This document shows positions 1 to 10,909 of a stretch of 64,000 bases of DNA, piece by piece. The position numbers and the translations under genes were made by a program. Where the stretch lies: positions 6,794,647 through 6,858,646 of the forward strand of contig NW_004624747.1 in the NCBI RefSeq assembly GCF_000247695.1, read 5' to 3'. Position 1 is the stretch's first letter, and each line of letters starts with the position of its first letter. The stretch is from Heterocephalus glaber. Taxonomy: Eukaryota; Chordata; Mammalia; Rodentia; Bathyergidae. The notes beneath the pieces were generated by a model. It had not been told where the DNA came from. It was given only the letters and a program-made list of their open reading frames with translations, and did no database searches.

Positions 1-50
1 TTTTTTTTTTTTTTTGCAGAACCAGGGATCAAACTCAGGACCTTGTTGGA
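1..50 (-). repeat. Truncated ID-type SINE
   Basis: A poly-T run followed by a reversed ID 3' end (ACCAGGGATCAAACTCAGGACCTTG) begins at the window edge. The tRNA-like head is missing, so the copy is truncated. Confidence 0.6.
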
Positions 51-424
51 AAGTGTTTTTTTTGTTTGTTTATTTTTTTAAGAAGACAGGTTTTTTTAGC
101 TCACAGTTTGTAGAGGTTTCAGTCCATAATCAGCTGGCTCCAAGGCAGGGATGGCAAACAGGCATCACAGAGGAGAAACAACATGGTGTGTACAAGGTAG
201 CAAAGGTAACAAGGGACTTTAACGGTGTCTTTCTGCTCCTTTTATTTCATTCAGACTACTGGGATTAGGGTGGCACCAAACTAATCACTCACGTGTAGTG
301 ATTTAGTAATCACATGTCCTTAATCCTAGCATCACACACTCTAGATTCACCCACCTCAGAAAAAGCCCCACCTATGACTGCATGAGGCTTTGGGGGGACA
401 TCAAGACACAAACCATAACAGGCA

Positions 425-525
425 TGCACGAGCACATCTGGCCATTATTGACAAGTTTTCAAAGAACCAACTTCTGACTGTATTTATTTTCTCTATAGTT
501 TTTCTATTTCATTAATTTCTACTTT
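425..525 (-). mobile_element. L1 LINE ORF2 fragment, part 1
   Basis: Antisense L1 ORF2-like text (TTCAAAGAACCAACTTCTGA, then TCATTAATTTCTACTTTATT) stops where the SRFBP1 retrocopy begins. The same L1 segment resumes after 2340. This indicates an older L1 split by a later insertion. Confidence 0.6.
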
Positions 526-2340
526 ATTTTTAAATAAAAATATTTATTTACATAATATTATCTGTACACCCAGAATAAAAGTTACTATTTTTGGTTTGCT
601 AACAAGAATAACTTATAACAAAGGTGATCTATTTTAAATAATTATGATTTATTCATGTATATCTATCATTATTTTAACTATAGTTTGATATTTCAAGGCT
701 GACCCAGGAAAATATATTTCATGATAAGCCCAAATGAGAAAAGCTTAGAGTGCTAAAATCCCCAAATTCTCTTAAGGAAGTAATAACTTGGGGCATACCA
801 TTAAAATAAATTTAATAGGTACTCAATTTATAAAAGGCTTATACAAACACAAACTCACCTAAAAATACAATGCAAGCATTCTATAAGCCCTCCAGACAGA
901 ATAAAAAATACAGTTTGAAATAGATTAGAAAAAAAAAGAAATAACTTATTTTAGATAGAGTTCACAAACAGAGGTACTAATCAATCATCAAATGTAATTT
1001 TTTCCCCTGGAACACAGCAATTTTAGATTGCTGTTCTTTTCACTTTCTGCTTGCTTCCCATGAAGGATGAAGAGGCATGTTTAATGGCTGTTTTGTATTT
1101 TTAAGTCCTTTTTGTGCATTGTTTTTAAGCTGGTTCTTAATTGGAGGTTCATTTTCTGGAAAATCTGAGATTTTGCTTTTTGGAGCTTGTTCTCTATGCT
1201 CCCTTCTAGAACTTTTAGATCCAGATAAAGAGTGGGGAAAAAAAAAAGAGTGAAAAAACACTGATTCTAACTTCCTGGTTTCTGTACTTGGCTTGTTTTG
1301 GTCATTTCTATTTCTTACATTGCAATCCCAGTGAGTTTCATGTATATCTTCTTGGGTAACACTTGGTGGAGAGGTTTTTGTTCCTTAGCTGAAGTAGGGC
1401 AATCACTTTCCTTTTTTCTTGTTGATCTGGCTTTTCCAATGAAGAAGTCACCACCACTATCACTATCTTCAGACATGGAAAACCGTTTGTAGAACCTTTC
1501 TTCTATGCTATCATCAAAATATTCCTTTTCTTCTTCACATAACTCTTCTTCACTATCACTGTCATCACCAAGCAAGTTCTCAGACCCTTTCTTTTTATTT
1601 AATGTTTTCATGTGTGGGTCAGCAGGTGTCTTCTGGGTCTGAGGGGGAACTACAGAATCCTTTTCTAAAAGCTTTGACAGAAAATTTGGAATGTTCACTG
1701 CTTTGGGTCCATGTTCCATTGTGGCCATTTTTTCTTTTGAATTATTTGTTGGTTTCTTTGCCTGTATTTTGGCTTCTTTCACTTTCTGTTCAGTGGTCTT
1801 AATTCTTTCGTGCTGTGACTTACTTTCTTCATCATCTGAATACAAAGTGTCCTTAGAATGATTTCCTTCTGTAGTATTCTTAACTTCAGTAGTATTTTGT
1901 CTTGCATCTTTAAAGACTTGGACAGCAGCTTTTAGTATATCTATTTTTTTCTTTAAAGAGGATGTTTGGCTAGTCTGGCAATTGCTCTTTCAGTTGCAGA
2001 AGAATCTGGCTTTTTGCAGATCTTTTCAAAGTTGATATCATCCCCAAGAGCAGATTTAGTTGCTATATCAGGTTTCAATTCCTTCATGGCCTGGATTTCT
2101 TCAAGCAATCATTGGGCCCGTCTTTTATTTTTTAACAGTGCATCTTCAGTACCTTTTTTTGACTTCAGCCTGCCAACACTCCTGGCAAGTTTTCTGATGA
2201 CCAAAGCTCGTATTCTCTTCACTTCTTTTCTCATCTTCACAACCTCGTTATTGAGATTGAGAGTTACTGGTGGAGCCATTGTAGATCATGGAAGCCAATC
2301 CACAGCTACCTGCACCTGAACTGTTTCTACCATGGCTGCC
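526..2340 (-). pseudogene. SRFBP1: SRFBP1 processed pseudogene (retrocopy)
   Basis: This is an intronless minus-strand copy of serum response factor binding protein 1 (p49/STRAP, BUD22 family), a nuclear SRF cofactor. The coding part runs from ATG 2279 to the TGA at 981. Reading down from 2279 gives the family N-terminus ([20 protein letters not shown]), then a TGA inside the RRAQ/LLEE segment near 2107. A one-base loss follows near 1955 in the HPLLKKK motif. The acidic, serine-rich middle is open from 1845 to 1315. The C-terminus (SLSGSKSSRRE, LPLHPSWEASRK-like) is open at 1261-1040, ends in an early TGA and is frameshifted at the very end. The flanks carry the repeat AATTTCTACTTT at 514-525 and 2341-2352, a likely target-site duplication, and L1 lies on both sides. 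The gene assignment is from recognised family sequence; the loss of function is seen directly. Confidence 0.9.
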
Positions 2341-3000
2341 AATTTCTACTTTCTATTTTCTACTTTTTATATTTATATTTTCTACTTTATATTTTATGCT
2401 TGCTTTGGATTTAGTTTGTTCTTTTTTAGTTTCTTAAGGTGAGAAATTATGTTGACTTGAGACCCCTTTTTTTCTGTAGACATTTCAAGTTATTGATTTA
2501 CTACTCTAAGCACAATTTTAGCTGCATCCCATAAATCTTAGTATTTTAATTTTTCTTTTTCATTCTGTTCAAAGTTATTCTAGTTTCCCTTGTGGATTTA
2601 TTTTTCAGTCCATGGGTTATTTAGAGAGCATGAACTGCCAACTAGTTGGGGATACCAACACTTCTGATGTTGATTTCTGATTTAATTCCAATGTGGCTGA
2701 AGAACATCTTATATAATTTAAATCCTTTTAGATTTGTGAGACTTATTTTATGACTGTATATAGAATATATATTCTGCTGTTACTGGGTAGAATGTGATTG
2801 AGGCCAAGCTGGTTCATAGTGTCATTCGTCTTCTGTATCTTTTAATATTCTCTCTAGTTGTTCTGTAAGTATTATAGAATCCAGTACTGAGTTTTCAGCT
2901 ATAATTGTTGTGCTTGTTTCTCCTTTCACATCTGTCAATTTTTGCTTCATGAACTTTAAGGCTCAGTTTTTGGATGTGTATATATTTATAATTGCTATCA
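2341..3000 (-). mobile_element. L1 LINE ORF2 fragment, part 2
   Basis: Antisense L1 ORF2 text continues after the retrocopy: GGATTTAGTTTGTTCTTTTT, the GCTGCATCCCATAAATCTTA segment and the CAGTCCATGGGTTATTTAGA segment. It is the continuation of the fragment ending at 525. Confidence 0.65.
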
Positions 3001-3169
3001 TGGATGTGAGGAAACTTATCTAGGCTTCCTATTACCATATTATTTCCCAGATCTCCCTCATAACCCACTGGATAATCTCCTAATCCACTGTTTTTCCCAG
3101 CTAAAACACCTCAGGCTTCCCAAGCCACTGTTCTTCCCACACTTGCTACTGCTGCTGGCATGCTGCTGG

Positions 3170-4266
3170 GCATAGGATTTGTTCAAGCTCCACTCCAGGT
3201 TGACTGATCCCTCTCCAGCAGTGAAGCTGCTGGCTTTAACAGCTCCTATCTCTGTAGTAGGACAGACTTTCCCTGTTCTTAACTCTCAGTTGACCTCAAA
3301 AAATGTATACGTTTTAAACCATAATGTATACGTTGTAAACCATATGGTTTGCCTGTTTTGATGCAGAAGGGAGTGATTTGGAGCACGGTTTTATTGGGCT
3401 CACTTCTAAGGGCTATTTGCTTCCAACAGTTCCTCAGGTGATAATGAAAGTGATTCATTTGGAGTTAAAGTCTCAGATATAAACAAACTCTTCAGAAGTG
3501 ATGTTACCTTTGAAACTTCTTGATGCGCAGAAATGTCTCATATCCTATGGGTGCGCATATTTTCACAAAGGTTAGACACTTCCAAACCCTGGGAAACATT
3601 GAACAACTAATTATCACTGTTATTCTTGGCTCTGTGATTGTTTTATATGTTTAATGTCTGTTTCACACTTCTGGCTAGTAAGCTCCTTTACTACATACTT
3701 CCTGTCTTTCTGTCCTCCAAAGTATTTACTGCAGAGGTGGATAGAGCAGTGGCTCCATTAACACCAGTTTCACTGTCAAGGATATTTGGCATTTCCAGTG
3801 ATTTTTACAGAGTCAACCAGGTCCATGGTTCTGTGATGACTTATTAGTAGTGTTTTAGTTTCATTGGTCCCTTGTAATGATCTGCAGAAGCTCCTTTATT
3901 AGTGAGCCAAAATTGCCCATTCAAAACGCAGCTTCCAGCAAAAACCGTGTGATCAGTGTAACCTTAAAAAATTCATGGAAGCTGCTAAGATGCCAGGAAA
4001 GGGCACATGAGGAAATACAGGAATCCATGCATTATTGATTTGCTAAGGATCATGTATGGGTTGCAATCATGATTATTGATGAGCACTTTTTATATCATTG
4101 CTGTATCGTAAGATATCCTGGATTTTCTGAATGATTTTCATCCCTGCCTTTTCTGACATGTGAGGAATCAATATTGCCTACACCCAGCTGATGTGATTTG
4201 TTGGTGGCTGCTGTATTGTATTTTAATGGTTATTGGAGAGCATGTGTTCTTAAAAAAAAAAAAAAA
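3170..4266 (+). other. Unrecognised A-tailed segment
   Basis: About 1.1 kb has no long open frame and no repeat that I recognise. It ends in a run of 14 A at 4253-4266, as a retroposed transcript or LINE 3' end would on the plus strand. I see no AATAAA signal shortly before the A run. It could be a retroposed UTR or an old repeat. Confidence 0.3.
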
Positions 4267-4327
4267 GGTCATTTTCACTGAACTATTTTGATAATATGAT
4301 GTCTAACACAGATATTTCTTGTTTACG

Positions 4328-4409
4328 TTTTTTTTTTGGTACCAGGGATCGAACTCTGGACCTTATGCTTGTGAGGCAGGCAGCGGAACCACTGAGCTAA
4401 ATCCCCGGC
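4328..4409 (-). repeat. ID-type SINE
   Basis: Full-length reversed ID: poly-T, GGTACCAGGGATCGAACTC (B box) and CACTGAGCTAAATCC (A box). It is flanked by ATTTCTTGTT on both sides (4314-4323 and about 4411-4420), a target-site duplication. Confidence 0.85.
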
Positions 4410-4529
4410 AATTTCTTGTTCAATGCCTACCTGCTTAATGACTGTTCAGACTTACCACCTGCTGCTTGGACTTACAATCCATCATTTTTTTGTACGGTTC
4501 TGTACATCTTGTTTACAGAGCCTTAATAT

Positions 4530-4815
4530 CTTTAATACAGTACTGTAAATTTTGCTGATTGTACTGTACAGAACAGTACTGTAGTTTTATGTTCTGTTAT
4601 ACATACAGTACTGAATGTAAGAGTTATGCAAATAAAATCAAAGTCATCACGTTGGAGTCTCCTTTGATGATTTCTTTGTTCTGATATTATATGCATCATA
4701 ATATAATACATACCATTCATAGATACTACATACAATTCCTCACTTAGTGACCAATTCAGTGAATTACCTTACCCCAGGAACATAACTTGGTCCTTAAATG
4801 AGGAGTGTCTGTGTA
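4530..4815. mobile_element. Palindromic DNA-transposon-like remnant
   Basis: The segment contains repeated CAGTACTGTA motifs (4540-4615), then an imperfect inverted repeat: CCTCACTTAGTGACCAA at 4738-4754 against a complementary TTGGTCCTTAAATGAGG at 4788-4804. This resembles terminal parts of pogo/Tigger-type elements. The family is inferred, not certain. Confidence 0.4.
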
Positions 4816-4847
4816 AGTTTCTGTTTTAAGTATCTGGAACAGGATCA

Positions 4848-5035
4848 GCAAACTCTGGCCAGTGTGCAAATCCAGCCCATCACCTGTTTGTAAATACTGT
4901 AGAGTTTCATTGCAAAACATTCAACCCCTTTACACACTGCTTACAGCTGCTTTCTTACTAGTGACAGAGATGGGGTTCTCAAAAGCCTGCAAAGTCTGAA
5001 GTATTTACTTTTTGGCCCTTTACAGAAAAGTACAT
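4848..5035 (+). mobile_element. hAT-type DNA transposon remnant
   Basis: Recognisable old mammalian hAT (Charlie-group-like) text: GGATCAGCAAACTCTGGCCA, AAATCCAGCCCATCACCTG and, at the far end, TTTTTGGCCCTTTACAGAAAAG. It is diverged and has no coding capacity. Confidence 0.55.
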
Positions 5036-5065
5036 CCATCCCTATGGTAAAAACTAAAGAAATTC

Positions 5066-5252
5066 TAGGGCGGGGGATGTAGCTCAGTGGCACTGCACCT
5101 GCCTGGCAAGTGCAAGGTCCTGAGTTTGATTCCTGGTACCAGAAAAAAATAAAATAAAGAAATTCCAGCCAGGGATTTAGCTGAGTGGCACTGGGCCTGC
5201 CTCACAAGTGCAAGGTCCTGAGTTCAATACCTAGCACCAAAAAAAAAAAAGC
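5066..5252 (+). repeat. Two tandem ID-type SINEs
   Basis: Two plus-strand ID copies (5068-5156 and 5167-5251) lie head to tail. AAAGAAATTC occurs before the first (5056) and between the two (about 5157), and a related AGAGAAATTC follows the second. Both therefore appear to have used the same target. Confidence 0.85.
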
Positions 5253-5277
5253 AATAGAGAAATTCCACCAATATGGA

Positions 5278-5430
5278 AATGAGCTGGGGTTGGTGGCACA
5301 CACCTGTAATCCCAGCACTTGGGCAGCTGAGGCAGGAGGACTGCTGTGAATCCAAGGCCAGCCCAGGCCACATAGTGAGTTCAAGGCCAGCCTGAACTAT
5401 ATAACAAGACCCTGTCTCAAAAAAAAACAA
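5278..5430 (+). repeat. B1-like SINE
   Basis: 7SL-derived SINE: GGTGGCACACACCTGTAATC head, GAGGCAGGAGGAC middle, CAAGACCCTGTCTC end and A-tail. A duplicated GAGTTCAAGGCCAGCCTG block makes it longer than a murine B1. Confidence 0.85.
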
Positions 5431-5674
5431 AGAAAATGATAAATAATCAAAAGATAAATGAGAGGCAATTCACAGACTATAAATATGTGCAACATCATGT
5501 TTGAGTGCTGCAAACATAATGTTGAGCAAAAGAAGCCAGACAGGAGGAACGAATATTTCTGATTCCATTTATATGAAGGACAAACATAAGCAAAATTGAG
5601 GATAGAGGTTATCTTTGGGGTTAGGAAGGGGCATCTAGGAGCCTCTAGGGCACTGACTGTATCTTGATCTAGTT

Positions 5675-5772
5675 TCTTCCTCTCTCTCTCTCCCCTCCTC
5701 CCTTCCTCTCCCCATCGCCCCTTTCTCTCCCTCCCCAATCCCTCCTCCATGCTCCCACAAACTCTCTCTCTC
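5675..5772. repeat. Pyrimidine-rich low-complexity tract
   Basis: A CT-rich run (TCTCTCTCTCTCCCCTCCTCC and similar) leads into the poly-T of the next SINE. Confidence 0.7.
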
Positions 5773-5859
5773 TTTTTTTTTTTTTGGTATCGGGGATCAA
5801 ACTCGGGTCCTTCTGCTTGCGAGGCAGGCGGTGGAACCACTGAGCTAAATCCCCAGCCC
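5773..5859 (-). repeat. ID-type SINE
   Basis: Full-length reversed copy. The target duplication CAAACTCTCTCT lies at about 5758 and 5859. Confidence 0.85.
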
Positions 5860-6082
5860 AAACTCTCTCTTATGACTTAAGCACTTTTCTGTTATGTAGA
5901 TGTTCCCTTAACCAACTCTACTGCATCATTTTCTTTTTCGTAGATGAATAAGTTTGATAATTCACATTTGCCCATAGTGTAAGAAAATAGGTGCTTTCAT
6001 ACATCCCAGGTGGGACTGCATGTAGAATAACTAACTCCTGCAGAGACCATCCTGGCCATAGCTTTCAGAATTATAAAAGCAC

Positions 6083-6215
6083 AGGGCTAAGGGTGTGGCC
6101 CAATGATACAGTGCTTGCCTAGCATGTGCAAAGCTTTGGGTCCAATCCCCAGTATCACACACATGGGCGCGTGCACACACACACACACACACTCTGACAC
6201 AAACACACACACAAA
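6083..6215 (+). repeat. Older ID-type SINE with (CA)n tail
   Basis: Diverged ID variant (CTTGCCTAGCATGTGCAAAG, TCCAATCCCCAGTATC) whose tail has become a CA microsatellite at about 6170-6213. Confidence 0.7.
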
Positions 6216-6370
6216 ATTACAAAACACGTATCTTTTGATCAGCAAAACTACCTCTCTGAATTTATACTGGTATACGAAAATTTATGTAAATTAAACATGA
6301 ACTGGGTTAAAATGCAGAATTTTTTTACTAACAGCAATGGCCTTGGAGACATTAAAGAACAAAGAAGAGG

Positions 6371-6456
6371 TTTTTTTTTTTTGGTACCAGGGATCGAACT
6401 CAAGTCCTTGTGCTTGCACAGCAAGTGGCGAAACCACTGAGCTAAATCCCCAGCCC
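6371..6456 (-). repeat. ID-type SINE
   Basis: Full-length reversed copy flanked by ACAAAGAAGAG at about 6358 and 6458. Confidence 0.85.
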
Positions 6457-7003
6457 GACAAAGAAGAGTTTTATAAGATATATTAAGTGAAAACAAAGGC
6501 ACTGAACACAGTGTACAATGACAAACTTTATGTAAAAATAAAAGTAATCAAAATGTACAAAGTTAGCTAAGGAATCAATTCAATTTGATCATACTTTTTC
6601 CTTTTACTCACTGATGTTAATAATATTAATACATTTACAGATATTGATTCATTTTTATACTCATTAAATAAACTTTACTTGATTATTAAAAACACATAAA
6701 GAAAATCAACACTAAGCATATAAAACTAAAAGAACAGAATTAAAATAGCTATTTTTATTGTTGGCTATAAAATTTTAAATGGTATAATTAGAATAAAAAA
6801 ATAAAGTGCTCCTTCACACCATTATATTAACTTTAAACTGAAAATATTTTAAAAGAAATATAAGGATGGAAGCCCCAGATTGATAATTATATTTAGCACA
6901 GTAGTAGGCCATTAATTAAATTAGAAGGGGGAAGAACCATATTCTTATATACTTGTGATAGCTCAAAAATACCAACACAGTCTAAAAATAAAAAATTTGT
7001 AAT
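6457..7003. other. AT-rich stretch without genes
   Basis: I see no coding frame, RNA gene or repeat I can name here; the sequence is strongly A/T biased. Confidence 0.5.
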
Positions 7004-7442
7004 TAAACTGGGCATGGTGGCACATGCCTATAATCCCAGCACTCCGGAGGCTGAGACAGGAGGACTGCCACAAGTTCGAGGCCAGCCTGGCTACATAGTG
7101 AGTTCAAGTACAGTCTAGCATACACAGTGAGACCCTGTCTCAAAAAAAAAAACAAAAGAAAACTTTTATAATTAAATACATAAATTTGGGCCGGGGATTT
7201 AGCTCAGTGGTGCAGCTGCCTGCCTGGCAAGTGCAAGGTCCCGAGTTCAATCCCTGTACCAAAAAAAAAAAAAACCCATAAATTCAATTTTAATGCTGAT
7301 CTATTTAACTTTTTCTTTTTTTTTTTGAGACAGGGTCTTACTGTGTTGCCAGGATGGTCTTTAACTCATGAGCTCAAGTGATCCTCCTGCTTCAGCTTCC
7401 TGCTTGGCTTGTACTATATGTATGTACCACCACAGTCAGCCT
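7004..7442. repeat. SINE cluster: B1-like, ID, B1-like
   Basis: A plus-strand B1-like copy (7004-7160), a plus-strand ID (7188-7275, flanked by ATAAATT) and a minus-strand B1-like copy (7316-7442). Confidence 0.8.
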
Positions 7443-7837
7443 AGTTTTTAACACCCAATTAATAACTCATTTAACTTACAAGTGATTTACTTGAATAATA
7501 AAATTATAAAGACCAAAGTAAGATCTGAATAAATAAAAATCTATCTCTACTTAGAATTTTAAGTTGACAAATGATTAAAACTTACATATAAAGTCTTAGC
7601 ATTTTACCTGGCATCTACTAAGAACTCAAATTTTAGTTCCTATTTTATGCTTTCCCTAATTTAATATGAGGTTATAATGCAATATCAATTAAATTCATAA
7701 TAAATATTTTATAAAACTTGATACAAATGAAAATAAAATTTACCAGAAAACTAGTGGAGACAAATACTAAATAATATATTGTTTAATAAGCACAGATAAA
7801 TCAGCCCTAAAAGGTCTTTAAAATATCATGGTGTTTC

Positions 7838-7987
7838 CAGGTGTGGTGGCGCATGCCTATAGTCCCAGCACCAGGGAGCCTGAGGCAGAGTCATTGCTGC
7901 AAGTTCAAGGCCAGTCTGGGCTAAGTGAGCTCAAGTGCAGCCTGAACTAAATAGTGAGACCCTGTCTCAAAAAACAAACAAACAAAA
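7838..7987 (+). repeat. B1-like SINE
   Basis: GGTGTGGTGGCGCATGCCTA head, duplicated GCAAGTTCAAGGCCAG/AGTGCAGCCTGAACTA middle and GACCCTGTCTCAAAAAAC end. Confidence 0.8.
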
Positions 7988-8084
7988 ATCATGAAATTAA
8001 GTCAAATATAGAAAAATGTTTAAAACAAAATAGGTTTGGTCACATCAAAATGTATTTATACCTGATTTCATCCATTACAAAAAA

Positions 8085-8376
8085 ATCCAGGCTGGTGGCT
8101 TAGCTCAGTGGCAGAGCACTCGCTTAGCACACACAAGGGCCTGGTTTAGATCCTCTGCCCCACATAGGGCAGGGGAAAGAAGCTATGAAGAAGCCAGTGG
8201 TTCTTGCCTATAATCCCCAGCTACTCAGGAAGCGGAGATAGGATTACAAGTTCAAAGTCAGCCTGGGCAACATAACAAGACCCTGTCTCAAAATAAAACA
8301 AAAAAAAGAGCTGGGGATATAGCTCAGTGGTAGAGCTAGAGGGCCCCTGGGCTCAGTCCTAAGAACTGGGAGGAAA
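8085..8376 (+). repeat. SINE cluster: ID, B1-like, ID
   Basis: Three diverged plus-strand SINEs in a row: ID (8090-8172), B1-like (8187-8300, ending GACCCTGTCTCAAAATAAAAC) and ID (8308-8376). Confidence 0.7.
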
Positions 8377-8639
8377 AAAGCTATGAAGGGACCTTATAAT
8401 ATTCCACTTTTCTTAAAAGGAAATCTTGACTAGTGAAGAGATAATTGGATCTGAAGAGTTTAAAAAATCCATTAAACAACAAAAAACAAGGAAATGGGAA
8501 ACATCTGTATGACATTTATAAATTTAAAAAGAGATACTAATCACAATATAGAGAAAAGTGATAGAAATATATAGTTGGCACACTAGATCTTCCTGATAAG
8601 GTATCAAATCAATAAATTAATTCCTTAGATAAAATTTAA

Positions 8640-9060
8640 ATTCTTCCCATGGCCTGCAAGTCCCTACATAATCTCTTGCTTACTGTGTGATCTCACTTGT
8701 GCTTTTCTATCACTGTTTCACCATCCTCCACCCATGCTGATCTTTTTTTCAGTTTCAAGAACATTGTATATACTTTTCCTCGGAAATATGAAGTTCTTTT
8801 GCATATGCTGCTGCTATCTGTGTGGAAAGTTCTCTCTGTCACTCTTCATGTGGTTAACTTTTCAATCTTGACATCTCAGATCTACCCTACCTGATAAGTT
8901 TACCTAAAGTGAACTCCCCCTATAGTATTTTACTCCAGCACCCTATCATCTTCCCTAGAGCACTTACTACCTTTTGTATTTTATTTGCTTTTGTTAGTCT
9001 CCCTCACTAGACTATTAAACCATGTAAGTCTCACTTACCCTATCTCCCCAGAGCCAACTA
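8640..9060 (+). mobile_element. L2 LINE 3' fragment
   Basis: The text follows an L2 3' end: CCATGCTGATCTTTTT, CATATGCTGCTGCTATCTGT, CTAGAGCACTTACTACC and CTCCCTCACTAGACTATTAAA. It is diverged and non-coding. Confidence 0.55.
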
Positions 9061-9545
9061 CAGTGACAACAAATGTGCTCAATGAATGTGGCCTGAATAA
9101 ATGAAAACTGAAAATCCAAATATCAGATAAGAAGGGAAAACTCCAAATGTGATATATTAACCCTACATAAACCCCAGGAAATATTATACAACTATTCAAA
9201 TGGACTGATATGGAAATAGTAAACATGTACAAAATAATGGTAAGTGAAACAAGTAAACCACAAAATAGTATGCACATAGTAGTATTAAGTAAAAAAATAA
9301 AGTATTATACTCTTATGTTAACCATATTTATAACTTGGCCAAATTAAATATACAGTGAAAGAAGATATAGAAATTAAAAGTACCTATTGCATCTAGGTGA
9401 TAAAATTATCCATAAAACTTATCTTTTAAATTTACTTTTAAGGCTATTAGTCTTTTAAAATGCTTTATAATGGGAGATAGTAAAAAAAAAAATAAAAATC
9501 ACTCATCTCATCACCTAAATAATAATGAATAAAAACTATATCGAG
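9061..9545. other. AT-rich stretch without genes
   Basis: No supported gene or nameable repeat. Short open frames here have no recognisable product. Confidence 0.4.
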
Positions 9546-9646
9546 GGCCGGGGATTTAGCTCAGTGGTTTCGCCGCCTGCCTTGCAAGCGGAAAGTCCTG
9601 AGTTCAATCCCCAGTACCAAAAAAACCAAAAAAACAAAAAAAAAAC
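9546..9646 (+). repeat. ID-type SINE
   Basis: Full-length copy close to the local consensus, with an A-rich tail interrupted by CC. Confidence 0.85.
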
Positions 9647-9951
9647 CCATATTGAGCAAATATCCTTAGTCCTCCTTTGTTCATATACAAAGTCTGCCAA
9701 AAATATATATATACACACTCCAGCAGTTTGATGTACTAATAAATGTCTGGAAGCTAATGGCCACAACTTTGAGCACCTCTTATAATTGCAGAGGCTAAAA
9801 GTAACTTGTATTAATGTCATGATGTCTGAATAAATTTAGTGGTAAAATATTTATACAAACTTTTCTTTACCTGATGTATATACTTTTTGGCAGATTCTAT
9901 ATGCAAAAACTATATATAAAACCAAAATTAGAACCATACTATGCATACTAC

Positions 9952-10035
9952 TTTTTTTTTTTGGTATGGGGGATCGAACTCGAGTCCTTATGCTTGCACA
10001 GCAGGTGGCGAAACCACTGAGCTAAATCCCTGGCA
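9952..10035 (-). repeat. ID-type SINE
   Basis: Full-length reversed copy flanked by ATGCATACTACTTTT at about 9941 and 10037. Confidence 0.85.
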
Positions 10036-10061
10036 TATGCATACTACTTTTAATCTTTTTT

Positions 10062-10790
10062 TTTCATTTAACAAGTGGTGGACAGGCTCACTAGTGTACT
10101 GAGCACAGCTGATCCACACTACCCCACAGCTATTTAAGTCAAGCACTAAGCATTTCTAAGGCTCGATGACTGTATCTATAGAACAAAGCAAATAATGGCA
10201 GGAGGTGAGGTTTGATGCTTCTTTACAACTAGAACAGTGTGGTAAATTTAAAATATATAGAACCAATGCAGGAAAATGAAGGAATGAAATATACAGACAA
10301 ATCCCAACCCCCAAAACAGTCTCCCAAGAATGCCATCAGATAACATACAACTCACACCATATTCCCAGGAGAAGTCCAAACTCCCTTCTGTAGAGATCCC
10401 TGTGCCTGTATAACTCAGAAAAGCAGACCTTGAATTCCCAGTGTCAGTTGATGTAAAAGGTGATTCTTGGGTGATGTCAGATTCACTTTGGGAACTTGTG
10501 TCTTTTTCGTGACTGTCACTGGCAGAGGAAGTTTCATCTAGTTGCTCTGGAAGAGGATGATGATTAAGAGCCTGTTTTGTTATTCCTTTCAGCTCCAAGC
10601 TCTGTGGCACGGCCTTCTGAGTGTATCTGGAGATCATCCTCCTCCTCCCCCTGAACCGGGATGGTACGCCAGGATGGGGGTCTCCGGGCCAGGCACCCTC
10701 TCTGGCTCCAGCTCGGCCCCCTCCCGCCACCTACAGGCCCCGTCTGGCCCCTTCACCTAGACTCGGCTGGAGTCTGTCTTGCTAACTAGG
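10062..10790 (-). pseudogene. FAM149B1: FAM149B1 5' fragment (retrocopy or true exon)
   Basis: On the minus strand an ATG at 10637 opens a frame starting MISRYTQKAVPQSLELKG, which I recognise as the N-terminus of FAM149B1, a ciliary-associated protein. About 86 codons follow the family closely (TSSASDSHEKDTSS, GTGISTEGSLDFSWEYG) without a stop or frameshift. After SWEYG, near 10375, the sequence reads GGTGAGTTG, a good splice donor, and the family homology ends there. The reading frame runs on to a stop at 10248 through what looks like intronic sequence. The 5' leader (10638 to about 10760) is GC-rich. A short A-run (AAATGAAAAAAAAAG on the minus strand, 10052-10066) might be a retroposed tail. 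No further FAM149B1 exons were recognised at lower coordinates. It is either a retrocopy of an unspliced, prematurely ended transcript or a genuine 5' exon of a gene continuing outside; I favour the former slightly. Confidence 0.7.
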
Positions 10791-10909
10791 GTCCATCAAT
10801 AATTCACACCCCCCCCAAAAAAAACCCCCAAAGAAACTTTAGGCTCATGAGTAGTTCACTCCCCATTCCCAGACTCTGGTGACCACTAATCTATTTTTTT
10901 GTCCCTATG

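Noticed and set aside
5202..5430. Frames of 60-68 codons with W- and C-rich products
   Set aside because: They are translations of B1-like SINE antisense strands; the same peptides recur wherever a B1-like copy lies.
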